A DNA stretch of 64,000 bases from Linepithema humile (Eukaryota > Arthropoda > Insecta > Hymenoptera > Formicidae): NCBI RefSeq assembly GCF_040581485.1, contig NC_090128.1:17414931-17478930 (forward strand), read 5' to 3'. Both the position numbers and the translations under genes were made by a program. The notes beneath the pieces were generated by a model that was not told the origin of the DNA, searched no databases, and saw only the letters and a program-made list of their open reading frames with translations. Shown here one piece after another: positions 28,908 to 40,530 of the stretch; positions within the stretch are counted from its first letter, which is position 1, and every line of letters begins with the position of its first letter.

Positions 28908-29851
28908 TGTGGCGGTTGCCAGATATTTTTGGGTAGGTTTGCACAAAGGAGTCAGAGCTAGTAACAATCTAGTTTATTCTATCTAATATCGTATTTTGTT
29001 TTTACAAAGTTTATGGCGCCCTAAGGCGCAGACTATTCGCAACCGGTGTTGTGGTTAGCGAGAGTCTCTTTAAAATAACGTCTTGAATTTCTTGCGACGT
29101 GCAAGAAGACGTTTTAGTCTGTGGAAGGCTAGCAGCCGCTCTAAGCTTTTCCCTGGTGTTGGCGGAAGTGGTGAAGGCGTACTGCCGGGACTCGGCGAGC
29201 GACACCTTAACTGGACTGCCTGTTCCGTCTGCGTAGTGGCGTCGGCAGTGTGTTCTCCGGTCTGAGTGGCTACGGACTGAGTAGCTGGTGGCCGTTGTTT
29301 CCTTGTCCGTGGATCGGAACGTTCTATCGTGAACTCTATGGGTATCAGAGTCCACGGTAATAATGCCTGCCCTGGTGCGACTCCCTGGTCTAGTGACTGC
29401 GGTCCTGTCGGTACCTCGGCTATTCCCTTGGAAGGTGGCTGCAGAGGGGGTTCCCTCGGAGTAAGTTGCAGCCGCTGAGGAGGTTCGTCGGGACGTCTCC
29501 TCTTCCGTGGTCTTGGCACCGTAGTGCCGTTTTATATCTTTTGAGGGCCAAAAATTAATTGGCGCGCCTCAAAGACAATTTTCGAGGGCCAAGGTGAGTT
29601 GGCACACCTCGTAAAATGCCGGGTTACCTTGTCTGTGATCTGAGGCCCACTATATGTAAGCTCACTCAGATCCGAGGACGTGTTGATTATCGTTTTTCGA
29701 TGCTCATATATAGGCAGCTCGTGGCTTTTTACTTACGAGTTAGTTTTAGCCGGTCGTAGCCTTCTAGCGGTGAATATTGGAACTTATGCTTTCTCTCCGT
29801 CTAGTGACGGTATCTCTGTTTCTATTTGTGGTTGGCTATTTAGCCGCCACA
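28908..29851 (-). mobile_element. LTR-like insertion with internal ORF, in the DUF4806 exon
   Basis: This 944-bp unit starts TGTGGCGG, ends CCGCCACA and is flanked by the 5-bp duplication ACTGC (28903-28907, 29852-29856), as for a solo LTR. It splits the codons of the DUF4806 exon exactly. On the minus strand a TATATAT box is found near 29710, ahead of the internal ORF. Confidence 0.65.
29070..29519 (-). CDS. Pro/Arg-rich ORF inside the LTR-like insertion
   Basis: A 149-residue frame beginning MPRPRKRRRPDEPPQR, with a basic start, then PWTLIPIEFTIER, SVATQTGEHTADATTQTEQ and a closing PPTPGKSLERL. It resembles the frame at 54060-54542 in order and motif: basic start, W-x-LIP-x-EF, SVA-x-QT, PPTPGK. 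Two otherwise different insertions sharing such a frame suggests it is a real gene of this repeat group. No known domain was recognised. The start is an ATG. Confidence 0.5.
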   Translation of the reverse strand: MPRPRKRRRPDEPPQRLQLTPREPPLQPPSKGIAEVPTGPQSLDQGVAPGQALLPWTLIPIEFTIERSDPRTRKQRPPATQSVATQTGEHTADATTQTEQAVQLRCRSPSPGSTPSPLPPTPGKSLERLLAFHRLKRLLARRKKFKTLF

Positions 29852-30999
29852 ACTGCCTTCTATTAGTGATTTTTCGAATTGTTCTAAATCTTCAATAGTG
29901 TCAATTGGAAAATTATCCATTAAATGCTCTCTAATTTCGTTTTCCTGAATGTTTTTATTTGAATTAAATGTTTCAATACGTTGTAATATAGTATTTAATT
30001 TATTATTAATAAGTTTTTGTTGTTCATCTAATGAAGACATTTTAAATCCCATGTCTGTAAGTTTCCTTATTATGTAACGTTGAAAATCAAAGGTATCTAA
30101 AAATATAAAATAAAAAAAAAATAATTAAAATATAAAATATATAAAACGTAATTTCATAAATTAAATCAATACTTACAGTAACTAGTATTTGAGCTAGCAT
30201 CGTTATTACTTTTATAAAATTTACCAAAAGACTTGCTATTATACAAACTATTTTCATTTTCATTAATTTCTGTAGAAAAGAAAATAATATAAACATATTT
30301 AAGAAATTATATGACTAATCTGATTATCTGATTAATTTAATGTATAAATTACCTTCATCATTGTCAGCAACTAAATCATGATGTATTTCTTTTCTCTTCA
30401 TTTTAGATATGTTAGTATGTGTCGACAATTTCTCTAATTCTTTCTCCTTGAGGATAGTTGTAATATTTTCTGTGTTTTCAAAAATATGTATTTAAAATTA
30501 TAGAAACTGCTATATATATAATATTCTGTTGTTCTTATTTACCTGTTAACTCCTGGCTTGGTTTACTATAATTAATCTTTTTATTGCATGTAGTTTTTGT
30601 TTGTGGAATCGTAGGAAGAGGTGGTAGAATCTCTTCTCCATCAGTATCACTGCTTGATATCATTCTTTTAGCTCTATCTTTTCGCGATTTTTTTAAATTT
30701 TCAGAATCACTTTCTGAATTAATATCCGAGACAAATTCTGCTTTCTTTAATTTTATTAGTCCTTTTTCATATGTTTCTAAAACACAAAATAATTTTATTA
30801 ATATTTAATACAATTAAAAAATATTTAATATAAAATAATTTGTAATTTATATAACACTAACTTTTTTCTTTATATGTGTGTGTGTGTGTGTGTGTGCGTG
30901 TGTGTGTTAATTAGTGTATATTGAAATAATTTTTGATCTAGGAAGAATTAATGTTATATAAATTATAAATATATGTATATATATGTATATAAATATATG

Positions 31000-31140
31000 A
31001 GAGACACACGATTAACCACATTGAAATTGACCACAGCCATTCACAGCTACTGGTGCTTAGAGTTTTTCCACTGGATGGTTGCTGTGAATGGCCTGCGGTC
31101 TATTGTAACGTGATCAAACGGGTACTTCCTATATACATGT
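31000..31140. repeat. Hairpin-forming repeat in an intron
   Basis: GACCACAGCCATTCACAGC (about 31030-31048) pairs with GCTGTGAATGGCCTGCGGTC (about 31081-31100) in inverted orientation. AT microsatellites (ATATGTATAT) surround it. It lies between DUF4806 exon 2 and exon 1 and is probably a small MITE. Confidence 0.5.
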
Positions 31141-31555
31141 ATATATGTATTATATATTTACACACATATACATACATATATATATATATATATATGTGCA
31201 CACAACATATACAAAAAATAATTTCTTTTATTACTTACGTGCAGTAGCTAGTATTCTTTTTACATCATATAAGAACCAACTATTATCATATAATATACGT
31301 TTTTGTACAGCTTTGATAAATCTTGCATGCGAGGTAAACTGAGGCCAACGAGCAGCAGTTTTATTTTCTGTTAGCCAAGAACTAGGGATCATTTGGAGAC
31401 CGTCCTCGAACTCGACGATAGAATATAAATCCTCCATGATAGAATTTGAACTACATAATAATATACAATAATGGTAATAAGTAATAATAAGTAATTAATG
31501 CAATAATGGAATTACATAATAATATACAATAATGGTAATAAATAATAATAAGTAT

Positions 31556-33734
31556 TTAATGCAATAATGGAAAAACTGCAAATTTATTACTGTCTAATGG
31601 TAATTTAACATATTTAGTTTTAATATCTTTTATTGGCCACATCTTCAATTCTGCAGATAAGTTATATACAATAAATATTCCTATAAGAGATGAGGGACAA
31701 GGTTTATCATATAAATCTTCTTTATGACAGAATTGATTGCCTATAATGACATTCATATTAAGCTCTTTATAATAAGCTATATTTTTTACTTCCACAATGC
31801 TTCCATCTGTCAAACTACAACAATTATCTGCCAATGTATCAATACGTATAATTGTATTTAAGCATTTTATTATTTTATACTGTGGATTAAAACAATTTTC
31901 TATTAAAGGGCCGTTTACATGAGAAGATTTAAAATCTACTATAAAATAAGATGATGTTTCAAGAGAATTTTCTGCTGTATTGATAATACATTGTTCATGT
32001 TCAATGTATCTCCGAACAACCTGTTGTAGAGGTTTGTCATGTTTTTTTAATAACTTTTTCAACATTTGTAAATAATTTTCATATTTGAAGGAACTAAAAC
32101 CATCTAATGGACCAAACTTTTTAACATCTTGTGCTAGGTGGATAAGACCATGTACATTATGAGAAATATTATGAGTACCATATAACAATGCAAATGTTGA
32201 TACAAAATATTGGAGTAGTTCTTGAGCATAATCAATGAAATTTTGAAACTGCAAGCAGCATAGAATTCTAATTGCCACATGTAAAGTTAAAAAATGATTA
32301 TATAAATTTTTTTGCAGAAATGATTTTAAAACTACAGGACCAATATATAGTAGAAAATTTCTAAATTCGGTGGCTTTCCATAATTTCACAAAAACAAGTG
32401 ATCTTGTCTTACGTACAAATTCACATGGTACGTATAATTTTAATGCTTGTTCCAACTGCAATGATATTGTCTCAACTTTACGATTTTGTAAACGAACTTT
32501 AAGTTCTCCAAATAACCACATTATAACAATTTCCGTGTAACTCCTAAACAAACGAGATACATATAATCCAAAGGTATATTGTGTACAAGATCCAAATTTG
32601 GAATCTCTGAGATAACTGAATGTCCAATATGATAATTTTCATCCTTTTTTAAACGAAAATCATTATCTGTTCGTAGTTAAGCATTTATTTCAGGAAAACA
32701 CATTTTACCGTTAATAAAACTACCTTCGGTAATACATTTTGTGCAACTCGAATAGCCATTATGTCCTTTTGTTTGTAATATAAATGATTTGACTGGCGCA
32801 TCGCATATAATTGCTTCTATGGTACATGGAATATTTTTATTATTAATAATAATTCCATCTTTACATAATATTTTTGTATCGTTTACGAATTGTTGAAGAA
32901 AATCATTTGAATTAGATGGTTTTCGTGTACCATAATAAAGACCAATAATAAATACGTTTTTAGACTTAGTTATAGATCCCAAGATTGGCCAAAATTGTTG
33001 TTGTGATGATTTAGATAAGGGGAGTCCATCAACATTTATAGATAATTTGATACTAGTTACATTTTGTGGAATTGATGATATAATACTTAATATTGCTTTT
33101 GACAATCCAAAGTGATAATATTGGCCACCAGCATAAACATCTATATTAGTAGTATTTCGAGGAGTACGTACAAGACTTCTTGCATCAGATGGAATTTTAA
33201 AACTACAATCTTTACACGTATATTGTTTTATACCTTTTAATAAAGAATGTAATGATGATCGTGGAAACGTTCTGTAACTGCCCAATGAGCTAAAAACTTT
33301 TTAAAATCAATATTTTTTTTTTTATCTGATCTCCTATCTGATTTGCTATTGAAACTGCCATCTAATAATGTATTATTTGATGTACTATTATTTTCTGAAA
33401 CTAAATCAATTTCTGTATTATTATTATCAAAGTCGTGTACAATATCCTGATTGGATAATGACTCACTTGATGCGCATTCATTTGATACTATATTTTCATT
33501 ATATACCACATTGTCATTATGTACCATATTGTCATTATGTACTATATTATCATTATGTACCATATTGTCATTATGTAAATTCTCAATGTGTGATTGTGTG
33601 TTTTGATTAGATGTAGAAGCAAAAGAATTGCTATCAAAACCTTTTATTATCATTTCTGTTTCTAACTTAGCTAATTTTCTTCGATATGAGGAACTAATTA
33701 CATGTTTGTATTTATTAGAAATTTCACGCGACAT
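31556..33734 (-). pseudogene. EnSpm/CACTA-like transposase, decayed
   Basis: Three minus-strand frames form one ancestral transposase: 33237-33734 (start MSREISNKYKH, with a repeated HNDN block), 32677-33285 (NVDGLPLSKSSQQQFWPI, ICDAPVKSFI, GYSSCTKC) and 31556-32551 (YGTHNISHNVHGLIHLAQD, FSSFKYENYLQ). These blocks are typical of insect EnSpm-like enzymes. The breaks are a frameshift near 33270-33290, a stop at about 32677, and a frameshift near 32570. It is therefore inactive. The start lies about 1.4 kb inside the upstream end of the element, with a GC-richer promoter-like part at 34500-34720. Confidence 0.8.
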
Positions 33735-33739
33735 TTTTT

Positions 33740-34919
33740 ATATTCCTACAAATAAATTTTCATAATAAAATTTAAAAAATTAATCAATTAAACATTACTT
33801 CGTATAATAAAGACTAAATTCTCGTCGTATCAAGTCTCATCGAATAAATACTTCATACAATGAGAAATACTTTTTGACCTTTTTTATCTTAATAGAAAAG
33901 AATATATATATATCTCTAATAAAGATTACATTATTTACATAAAAATATATTTATATATAACTTACGTATATCGAAATCAGCTTATGTCCAAAAACCTTCA
34001 AACTGATGTTTCGCAAGATAAAAAACTGGTGTTAACGTATCTACCTAAAATAATGTACAAAGAATTGCATTAAGTAGTTATGATTATTTCTCAACAAACA
34101 CAAAGTAACGATAACAATATATGATAATAATTTATTATAATTTTCCATTCAAACTATAACGTAAAACATGTCTTGTAACAATTACATTGAATAAGAATAT
34201 GTTATGTTATTCTTTGTGTTTGCTTAATTAGAAGTTTAGATAGTTCTAAAAACATTTATTAATTAAAATTTATTCATTAATAATTGCTAAACGCTGATTT
34301 TTAACAACAGCAAGCAATGAATATAACCTAACCTAACCTAATCTTTCTAAAATTATTCTGTAAAAAAATATCATGTATTATACGTTTGTATAATGTTCAT
34401 CTCAAGGAATAATTTGAAAAACAAATAATTAATTAATTTGCTAAAGAAATTACACTTATCTATATTCTTCCACTTATTGTAAAAAGATTTCGAGCTCCTG
34501 AAATAACCGGCAACACTGATCACAGTAATCACTATGACGCGCTTATGGAGGATAGATCGGGAAACATTCCACCGGTACTACCCCACGTGACGATCTTAGC
34601 AGACATGTGATATGCTATTGAGGCCTGTTGACGCTTGCGCTGGCTTGCGCTACTGCACATGTGCAAGCTCACGATCTTTTCTCACGATTTTTGATTTTTG
34701 CTCTGCTACATTAGTGATGTACACTGCGCGTCAACGATTCGCAGGGTTGTGCAATGGCCCTAACTTATTGGCTATGTATTAATTAATACATAGTGTACTA
34801 TAGTGTACTATATCCAGATGAGACTCGGAGTCGGAGTCTCATCTGTTATGAGAAAAAAGATTATATATAGTACATTAATTTTTTAATTACATATATATAT
34901 TTATTTTATCAATTAATCG
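33740..34919. other. 5' region of the EnSpm transposase gene
   Basis: AT-rich, no gene. A locally GC-richer stretch (34490-34760) with CpG and CACGTG-like sites is the best candidate for the promoter. GACTCGGAGTCGGAGTCTC (about 34822-34840) is a short inverted repeat. Confidence 0.4.
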
Positions 34920-35194
34920 CCAAACGTAGGATATCCTCCAGATATCCAAAGGACATCCAATATAATACACAAGGACAGATATCCTACAGATATCCAGTGG
35001 TTATCCAATGAACATTTATGAAACATTTATACTTTAAATTATATTAAATATTTTATATAACTGACAGTATCATGCATGCATATTAAATTTTCATAAAATA
35101 TATTTATAATGATATCTTAAAATGTCCTGTAAATGTCCTGAGCCGTCCTGGATATATTCAGGATGATCCTGAGGATGTCTTGCGCTGTCTGGGA

Positions 35195-35657
35195 TAGATA
35201 GAAGGAAAGGGAAGGAGAGGTATTATTTATAAAGGAGGAAATAAATTAATGATGGGGAGGACTAAATGATCCGTGTCGTTATGATTGTTAAGGCCTGCAT
35301 TTTGTCTTTTGATAAAAACCATTTCAGAGATTAATCTTTTTTGATAGAAAAGTTCCCCGTCAAGTATCTTTACTTTATCTCAATCAAAATCGTGGGAGGA
35401 ATCCAACCTATGCCTAAATATGACTGAAGGAGAACAGCTTTTCTTATTAATGTCATTCTTATGTTCTTTTAATCTAGTGTTAAGCTGTCTTTTGGTCTGT
35501 CCAACATAATACTACAGTCATACTACAGTCACGACACGGAATCATATAAACCACTTGGCAGTGTGCAAGTTTGTTTAAATTGTCTTTCCCTGTTTTTATA
35601 AAGCATTTTAGGTTATTTGGAATTGAGCAAGCTAGTTTAAAATTAAAAGTTCTCGTA
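35195..35657 (-). pseudogene. Penelope-like element, GIY-YIG endonuclease end
   Basis: The minus-strand frame (best at 35480-35657) reads IPNNLKCFIKTGKDNLNKL, then VVYMIPCRDC and WTDQKT, the first motif of the GIY-YIG nuclease of Penelope-like elements. Past a frame break the rest is still readable toward 35260 (EHKN, then a DGELFYQKRL-like block). The reverse transcriptase is missing: the element is 5'-truncated at 35657, next to the duplication ATCATGATTT. It is a dead copy. Confidence 0.7.
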
Positions 35658-35667
35658 ATCATGATTT

Positions 35668-36473
35668 GTTACTGCATTCCGAAATCAGATGGTTAAGCGC
35701 AGGAAAATGTTTGCAACGTTTTTTTGCGCTTCGAAAAGAAATTCCAGACTTCTTGAAAGAACACATAAAAAATTCATTAGATTTGCAAAATAAATTTAAA
35801 AATACCGATTTTCTGAAAAAAATTAGCTTTTTTAACCGATTTTACAAATTATTTGAATATTTTAAATTTGAAACTTCAAAAACGCAATCAAACCATATCT
35901 GATTTAATAAGTCATGTTAATGGATTTTGCAATAAACTTAATCTATTTTTAATAGAAATATCCAAAAATGAATTCCATCATTTTCCTTGTGCAAAAAAAT
36001 TAAAAAGGAGCTGGTTAATGTTGATTTTAGTATAGTTATACAAATGTGTCGTTGATGAGTTTGAAATCCGCTTCAAAGCTTTCGATATAATAAAAAAGGA
36101 TTTATGTATTTTCAATAATCCTATACAAGTCAAGGTACCAGATCAAGAAATAAAGTATCGAAAAGAATTATGTGATTTACAGGCAGATGAATATTTGATA
36201 TCCAAAACTGAAGTAGGATTAGAGTTTTTCAAGCTCTTATCAAAAGATAAGTATCCGAATCTCAAAGATTTCGGGCTTCGAATTTGTTCTATGTTCAGCT
36301 CCACATATAACTGTGAAAGTACATTTTCAATAATGAAACATTATAAATCTTTGAAGCGTACTTCACTAACAGATTCATCACTTATACATTCAATGCGAAT
36401 TGCTGTTACACCGATGGATATTGATATTTCAGCTTTTGTAGAAAATGCCGCATGCTCGCAAGTTTTGCATTAA
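35668..36473 (+). pseudogene. hAT transposase (GTF2IRD2-like), piece 3 of 3
   Basis: Continues the frame from 26789 with LLLHSEIRWLSAGKCLQRFF, the usual block after the hAT insertion domain. It ends with SSTYNCESTFSIMKHYKS, the C-terminal dimerisation signature, and a stop at 36471-36473. Two frameshifts lie within this piece, near 35860 and near 36005. Together with pieces 1 and 2 this gives most of the catalytic domain and the C-terminus. The gene was therefore dead independently of the insertions, or has decayed since. Confidence 0.85.
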
Positions 36474-37423
36474 TGTTTTAAATTTAATCAATAGTCATAT
36501 TTATCGTACTTCTTTTTCATTAATCATCATTAATTAAATAACAGGGCGCGTAATAAAATAAAGAAATTTGAAAATAATATAATATAAAATAAATAAAATA
36601 AAAATTTTTTAATATAAAAAAATTTATAAAAAAAATAAAAAAGACAAAAAACCGTTAAAAAACATAAATAAGGAGCCAGTATCCGCCACATCCACGTCGT
36701 TGGCTCCGGGCACGGCAGAGAGCGGAAAATCAATTTTTAAAGAATTTTTTGAACAACTTGCACACTTGCTTGCGGCGGTCCTGAACGCGCGCGATGTGAG
36801 ATACAGAAAGCAGTCGTGGAAGGAGATAACTTCAGGCGGGGACCATTTACCGGCGGAATCTTGGTGGGGAAACAGTCACGTGATCAGTTGGAAGGCTCTG
36901 CCCTAGGTTAAACCAATGTCATCATCGAATGTCCCTTGTAGGGACATATGTCCTCCTCCAAACCCAACAACTTTGGTCTAAATCATTTTTCTTGAAAATG
37001 TCTCTCTGAAAAGTTATTCACGTGGGGTTTTAAAAATGGGACACCCTGTATATATTGCTCGTTTTTCGCCAACAATAAATATTAATATAAACATAAATAT
37101 TATAAATATTAACCTTTACTTGTCAATTGCCCCAGTTGCTTTGAAACAACCAAAACAGCATTGCCATTATGTTCATAACCAGTCATGATGTAAAAATATG
37201 TAGAGTCGGAACACGCCGACTCGATATGCCTTGACATCCGTGCAACTTCATATGTTAAGGCATTAGTGTAATCAGGTGTACATGATATCGGCTTGAATCT
37301 TTGACAATAATTTAAATATATAAAAATGGTGTTATATTGTTTTGTGGAAGGCTGCAAATCAAGGAAATATAAAAAAGGGGAAATAAATGATTTCAGCCTG
37401 CAGTTTTAAGCTGATGGCAGAGA
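36474..37423. other. Intergenic stretch downstream of the hAT gene
   Basis: AT-rich to 36670, then a GC-richer part (36675-36905) with an unassigned plus-strand ORF (36700-36906). GGGACACCCTGTATATA (37038-37054) is an ending often found in small TA-flanked transposons. The minus-strand ORF at 37109-37357 may contain parts of the FBXW4-like gene or be chance. Confidence 0.4.
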
Positions 37424-37501
37424 CCCAGGGAGAACAACAGGTCTAAGAAACGTCTAATAGACGTCTATTAGACGTTTTTTAGACCTGTTGTTCTCCCTGG
37501 G
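37424..37501. mobile_element. 78-bp palindromic MITE, CCCAGGGAGAA family
   Basis: Ends CCCAGGGAGAACAACAGG with its reverse complement, flanked by GA on both sides. The two arms pair almost completely, and the centre holds AGACGTCTATTAGACGT. Same family as 38132-38195 and 39469-42232. Confidence 0.8.
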
Positions 37502-37699
37502 GAACGAGACGTAAGTGGTAATAGTGGGCGTATACATATGAGTATATACATATATAGACTTCAATAGAGAGTCTACAATAGAAAGAGATAAAATAATCCA
37601 AATGCTCTCTGCGTGATCGCATCTTGAGCAGCACAACGCTTTCCAGTTTGTATAGAGTTCATTGAATTTATGTAAATAATCAAAATATAATAAAAAGAA

Positions 37700-39468
37700 T
37701 TTTCACACAACTTCCTTTATTTAATAAAGATTGCCAAAAAACGTTTTTATTTTTTTATGGTCAAAGTGGTCTTTTCTGGTAAAGTCTAATTCAAAAAGAC
37801 CATATCCTGTAGCATATATATGGGCACCATCAAATTCTAGAGAATATATATCTGAGTCATCCACATCATACGTCTAAAAATTTTCAAGAGAGTTAATAAT
37901 AATTTACTAATAAAGTACAAGATACAAAAAATTTTAAAATAATACAAACTTGAATGGCAACACTTTGTCTCTGATCCCATAGAGAACCAATTCAATGACC
38001 TGTCATAAAAGTGTTCATATTATCTGATGAGCAACAGTATAACCAGCCATATTTGGAAGAATCTCATGTACGTACAAATTCGGATGTTCTGAAATCACAG
38101 TAAGAAATATAAATAAATTGAATGGCTAATTCCCAGGAAGAACAACAGGTCTAAGAAACTTCTAATAGACGTCTATAGACGTTGTTTTCCCTGGGTTGGT
38201 ATTAACAATAAGATTTATTACCTCAAATCCATTTTTTAAATAGAATTAACAAAACACATGAGAATAGAGTGAGAATCCTCCCATAGTAGCTGTTGACTAT
38301 AATCATCACATTTTTTATTCATTACCTGATAACTAAAATTCCTTTACATACATTAGTTTGTTATATATTCCAAATATACACATACTTGATTAGGTTCATA
38401 TGTATTATATTTCTGCAGTTTCATATTTTGTTTAAATTTTCGGGTTATCAAACCGTCCTTGTAAGTCGTAATTAGAAATGTTATTAAATCGGATGATATA
38501 ATAGTGTCTGTATAAACATAACTCAAGAGTACGTTTACACGGTAACGTTAATCGAGTTTCATAAGTACGGATGTTACTATACCCAATTGAGATTGACGTG
38601 TAAATGTAGTCAATGTTCAATCGAACATTTGTAGAAATCGATTAATTAATTGAAACAACTTACTTTTTATCAATATCGTAAATTAGAAACGACGACTCAT
38701 AAAGAGAGCGCGATGAATTCCAATTAACGGAACTAGCCGCAAATTTTGTTCCTAAAAAGTCAAATAAGATTGATTTTATACGAGATTTGTCGCCTTCACA
38801 AGATATTTTGTTTTCTTCCGTACAACTTTTTCTATCATATTTCAGTACCTACAAAAAAACAAACTTTTTACATACTACATTAACATAGCAATTTTTCTTT
38901 AACCTTACCTTTAATAAATTTCCAGAACCAGTTATAATGTGTTGCGATGTTGCGTTTATTTGTTCAATTTTATAATGCACATCATGTATTTTTAAACGTG
39001 TAAATAAAAAATTATTTTGATTATCCTTAATTTCCCAGCGGTTAATAATACCATATCTGCAAGAATTTTCGTCAAAAAAAAAAAAAAAGAAATAAACATA
39101 AAACACAGTTAATAAATAAATACTCACCTGTCGCCACTTATAATATAATTATTTCTATTAGCAAAAAATTTAATAAAAGTTTTGTCAGTTTTCAAAATCT
39201 TTTTACCCTTTTCAATGGTACCGTTTTCTGCACGTTTATAAGCAAGAAAATTACTATCACACAAATACCAAACCGTATTTCTAGTCATTTGTACGTTTTG
39301 ACTTACATACTCTATATAGTTTTCGTTTCTTTTATATATATGTCTTCTTTTATATCCTTTATATAACCAGTTGTAATTTGTAATAAATACAGAATTTTTA
39401 TATAAAGATAATAGTGGTTTACATTTGTAAGGTTTAGGATGATCGAGAGGTTCTTTAGTAAATAATAA
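37700..39468 (-). CDS. F-box/WD repeat protein 4-like gene (partial)
   Basis: Minus-strand spliced gene, best guess FBXW4-like. Exons I can place: 39126-39468 (ITNYNWLYKGYKRRH, VWYLCDSNFLAYKR, NYIISGDR), about 38912-39062 (YGIINRWEIKDNQN), 38665-38849 (DKSRIKSILFDFLGTKFAASS) and about 37760-37876 (DDSDIYSLEFDGAHIYATGYGLFELDFT), with possible coding also at 38430-38620. The NW..G..RR block followed by WD-like strands is the layout of FBXW4. Exon borders have GT/AG. The F-box end is missing: a 2.8-kb transposon sits at 39469, and the sequence beyond 42232 continues only a few codons. A MITE sits in an intron at 38132. Whether the locus still makes protein is open. Confidence 0.6.
38132..38195. 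mobile_element. 64-bp MITE, CCCAGG family
   Basis: CCCAGGAAGAACAACAGG to TTTTCCCTGGG, flanked by TT on both sides. Shares the AGACGTCTA core with the 78-bp relative at 37424. It lies in an intron of the FBXW4-like gene. Confidence 0.75.
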
Positions 39469-39496
39469 CCCAGGGAGAAACACAAGATCGGATATA

Positions 39497-40143
39497 CAGG
39501 GTGTTGCATATACATATTGGGCAGTACGACGGGTTGCGCGGCATACTTTGCAGGGATAGGCGCGGTTCAGTGGGTAATGACAGCATATATACGTAGCATC
39601 GTAACTTATTGATCGAATTGATCGCGCGCATTTTTACTAATTTTGAGTTTACAGCGTTTTAATTATAATGGACTTGAATAATCGTTGCGATTATTACTAG
39701 AGAAGCTAAAACACATTAAAGATAAAAAATTAAATTTTAGAAAGTTAACACGTTAAAAGATACAAATATGATACAACAAAATTTCTTTCTTTACCGCTTT
39801 ACTTTTCGCGCGTGTTAGCGTTGTAAATTTTGATAGAGCGGTAAAGAAAGAAATTTTGTTGTATCATATTTGTTTCTTTTAACGTGTTAACTTTCTAAAA
39901 TTTAATTTTTCATCTTTAATGTGTTTTAGCTTCTCTAGTAATAATCGCAACGATTATTCAAGTCCGTCATAATTAAAACGCTGTAAACTCAAAATTAGTA
40001 AAAATGCGCGCAATCAATTCGATCAATAAGTTATGATGGTACGTATACCATATATGCTGTCATTACCCATTGAACTGCGCCTATCCCTGCAAAGTATGCT
40101 GTGCAACCCGTCGTACTGCCCAATATGTATATGCAACATCCTG
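39497..40143. mobile_element. 647-bp foldback MITE with TA duplication
   Basis: CAGGGTGTTGCATATAC at 39497 and its complement ending at 40143, with TA on both sides. The arms match over about 310 bp each and meet near 39815. There is no coding sequence. The TA target suggests a Tc1/mariner-related mobiliser. Confidence 0.75.
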
Positions 40144-40371
40144 TACGTCTATTAGATGTCGGAGCCATTTAGTCTAAAATAATGTCTAGAAATATCTAAA
40201 TTAGATGCCATGTAATTTTGTGTCATTTATTTCCTTATACAAAATTAAAACTTAATATTTACACAATAGCGATGTATTGTTTATCAAACACTGTTTAGAT
40301 TACAAATTATCTTTCGACATCTAATAGATGTCTAATAGACTTCTAACAATAAGTAAATATATTAATGCAAT

Positions 40372-40530
40372 ATAGGCTTAGTTTACACCGATTGTTTAGT
40401 ACACGTATCAAATACTAAATCAGCTTCTTTGATTGGTGTAGATTTTACACTAAACGATTTATACCTATCGAAGAAGCAGATTTAGTATTTGATACGCGTA
40501 CTAAACAATCGGTGTAAACTAAGTCATAGC
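40372..40530. repeat. Palindromic MITE
   Basis: GGCTTAGTTTACACCGATTG and its complement lie about 100 bp apart, with arms of about 60 bp. The loop is AT-rich. Confidence 0.65.

Larger units (their letters stand above)
28620..31437 (-). pseudogene. DUF4806 protein gene of the EnSpm-like element
   Basis: Minus-strand gene in several exons. The first exon (31249-31437) starts MEDLYSIVEFEDGL and includes a WxPQF-like block, an N-terminal module common in insect DUF4806 proteins. Further exons are at 30543-30775 (Ser/Lys/Asp-rich), about 30354-30478, about 30180-30270 and 29857-30090. The last one carries NFPIDTIEDLEQFEKSLIEG, the start of DUF4806. The domain resumes after the LTR-like insertion at 28902 (INRKEL) and, past an intron, at about 28797 (KQLSQIGGNDVRG). 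A one-base frameshift near 28750 separates this from LLRKLMSDKLASKFSYVGG. The gene is therefore doubly broken. The function of the family is unknown; here it travels with a transposase. Confidence 0.65.
27394..35194 (-). mobile_element. EnSpm/CACTA-like DNA transposon with two genes
   Basis: The ends are CCCAGACAGC (27394) and GCTGTCTGGG (to 35194), flanked by AT on both sides, a 2-bp duplication. Both subterminal regions are crowded with the motif GGACATCC and variants (27410-27620 and 34920-35180), a hallmark of CACTA-type elements. It encodes a transposase and, downstream on the same strand, a DUF4806 protein. Both genes are damaged. It interrupts a Penelope-like element. Confidence 0.75.
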
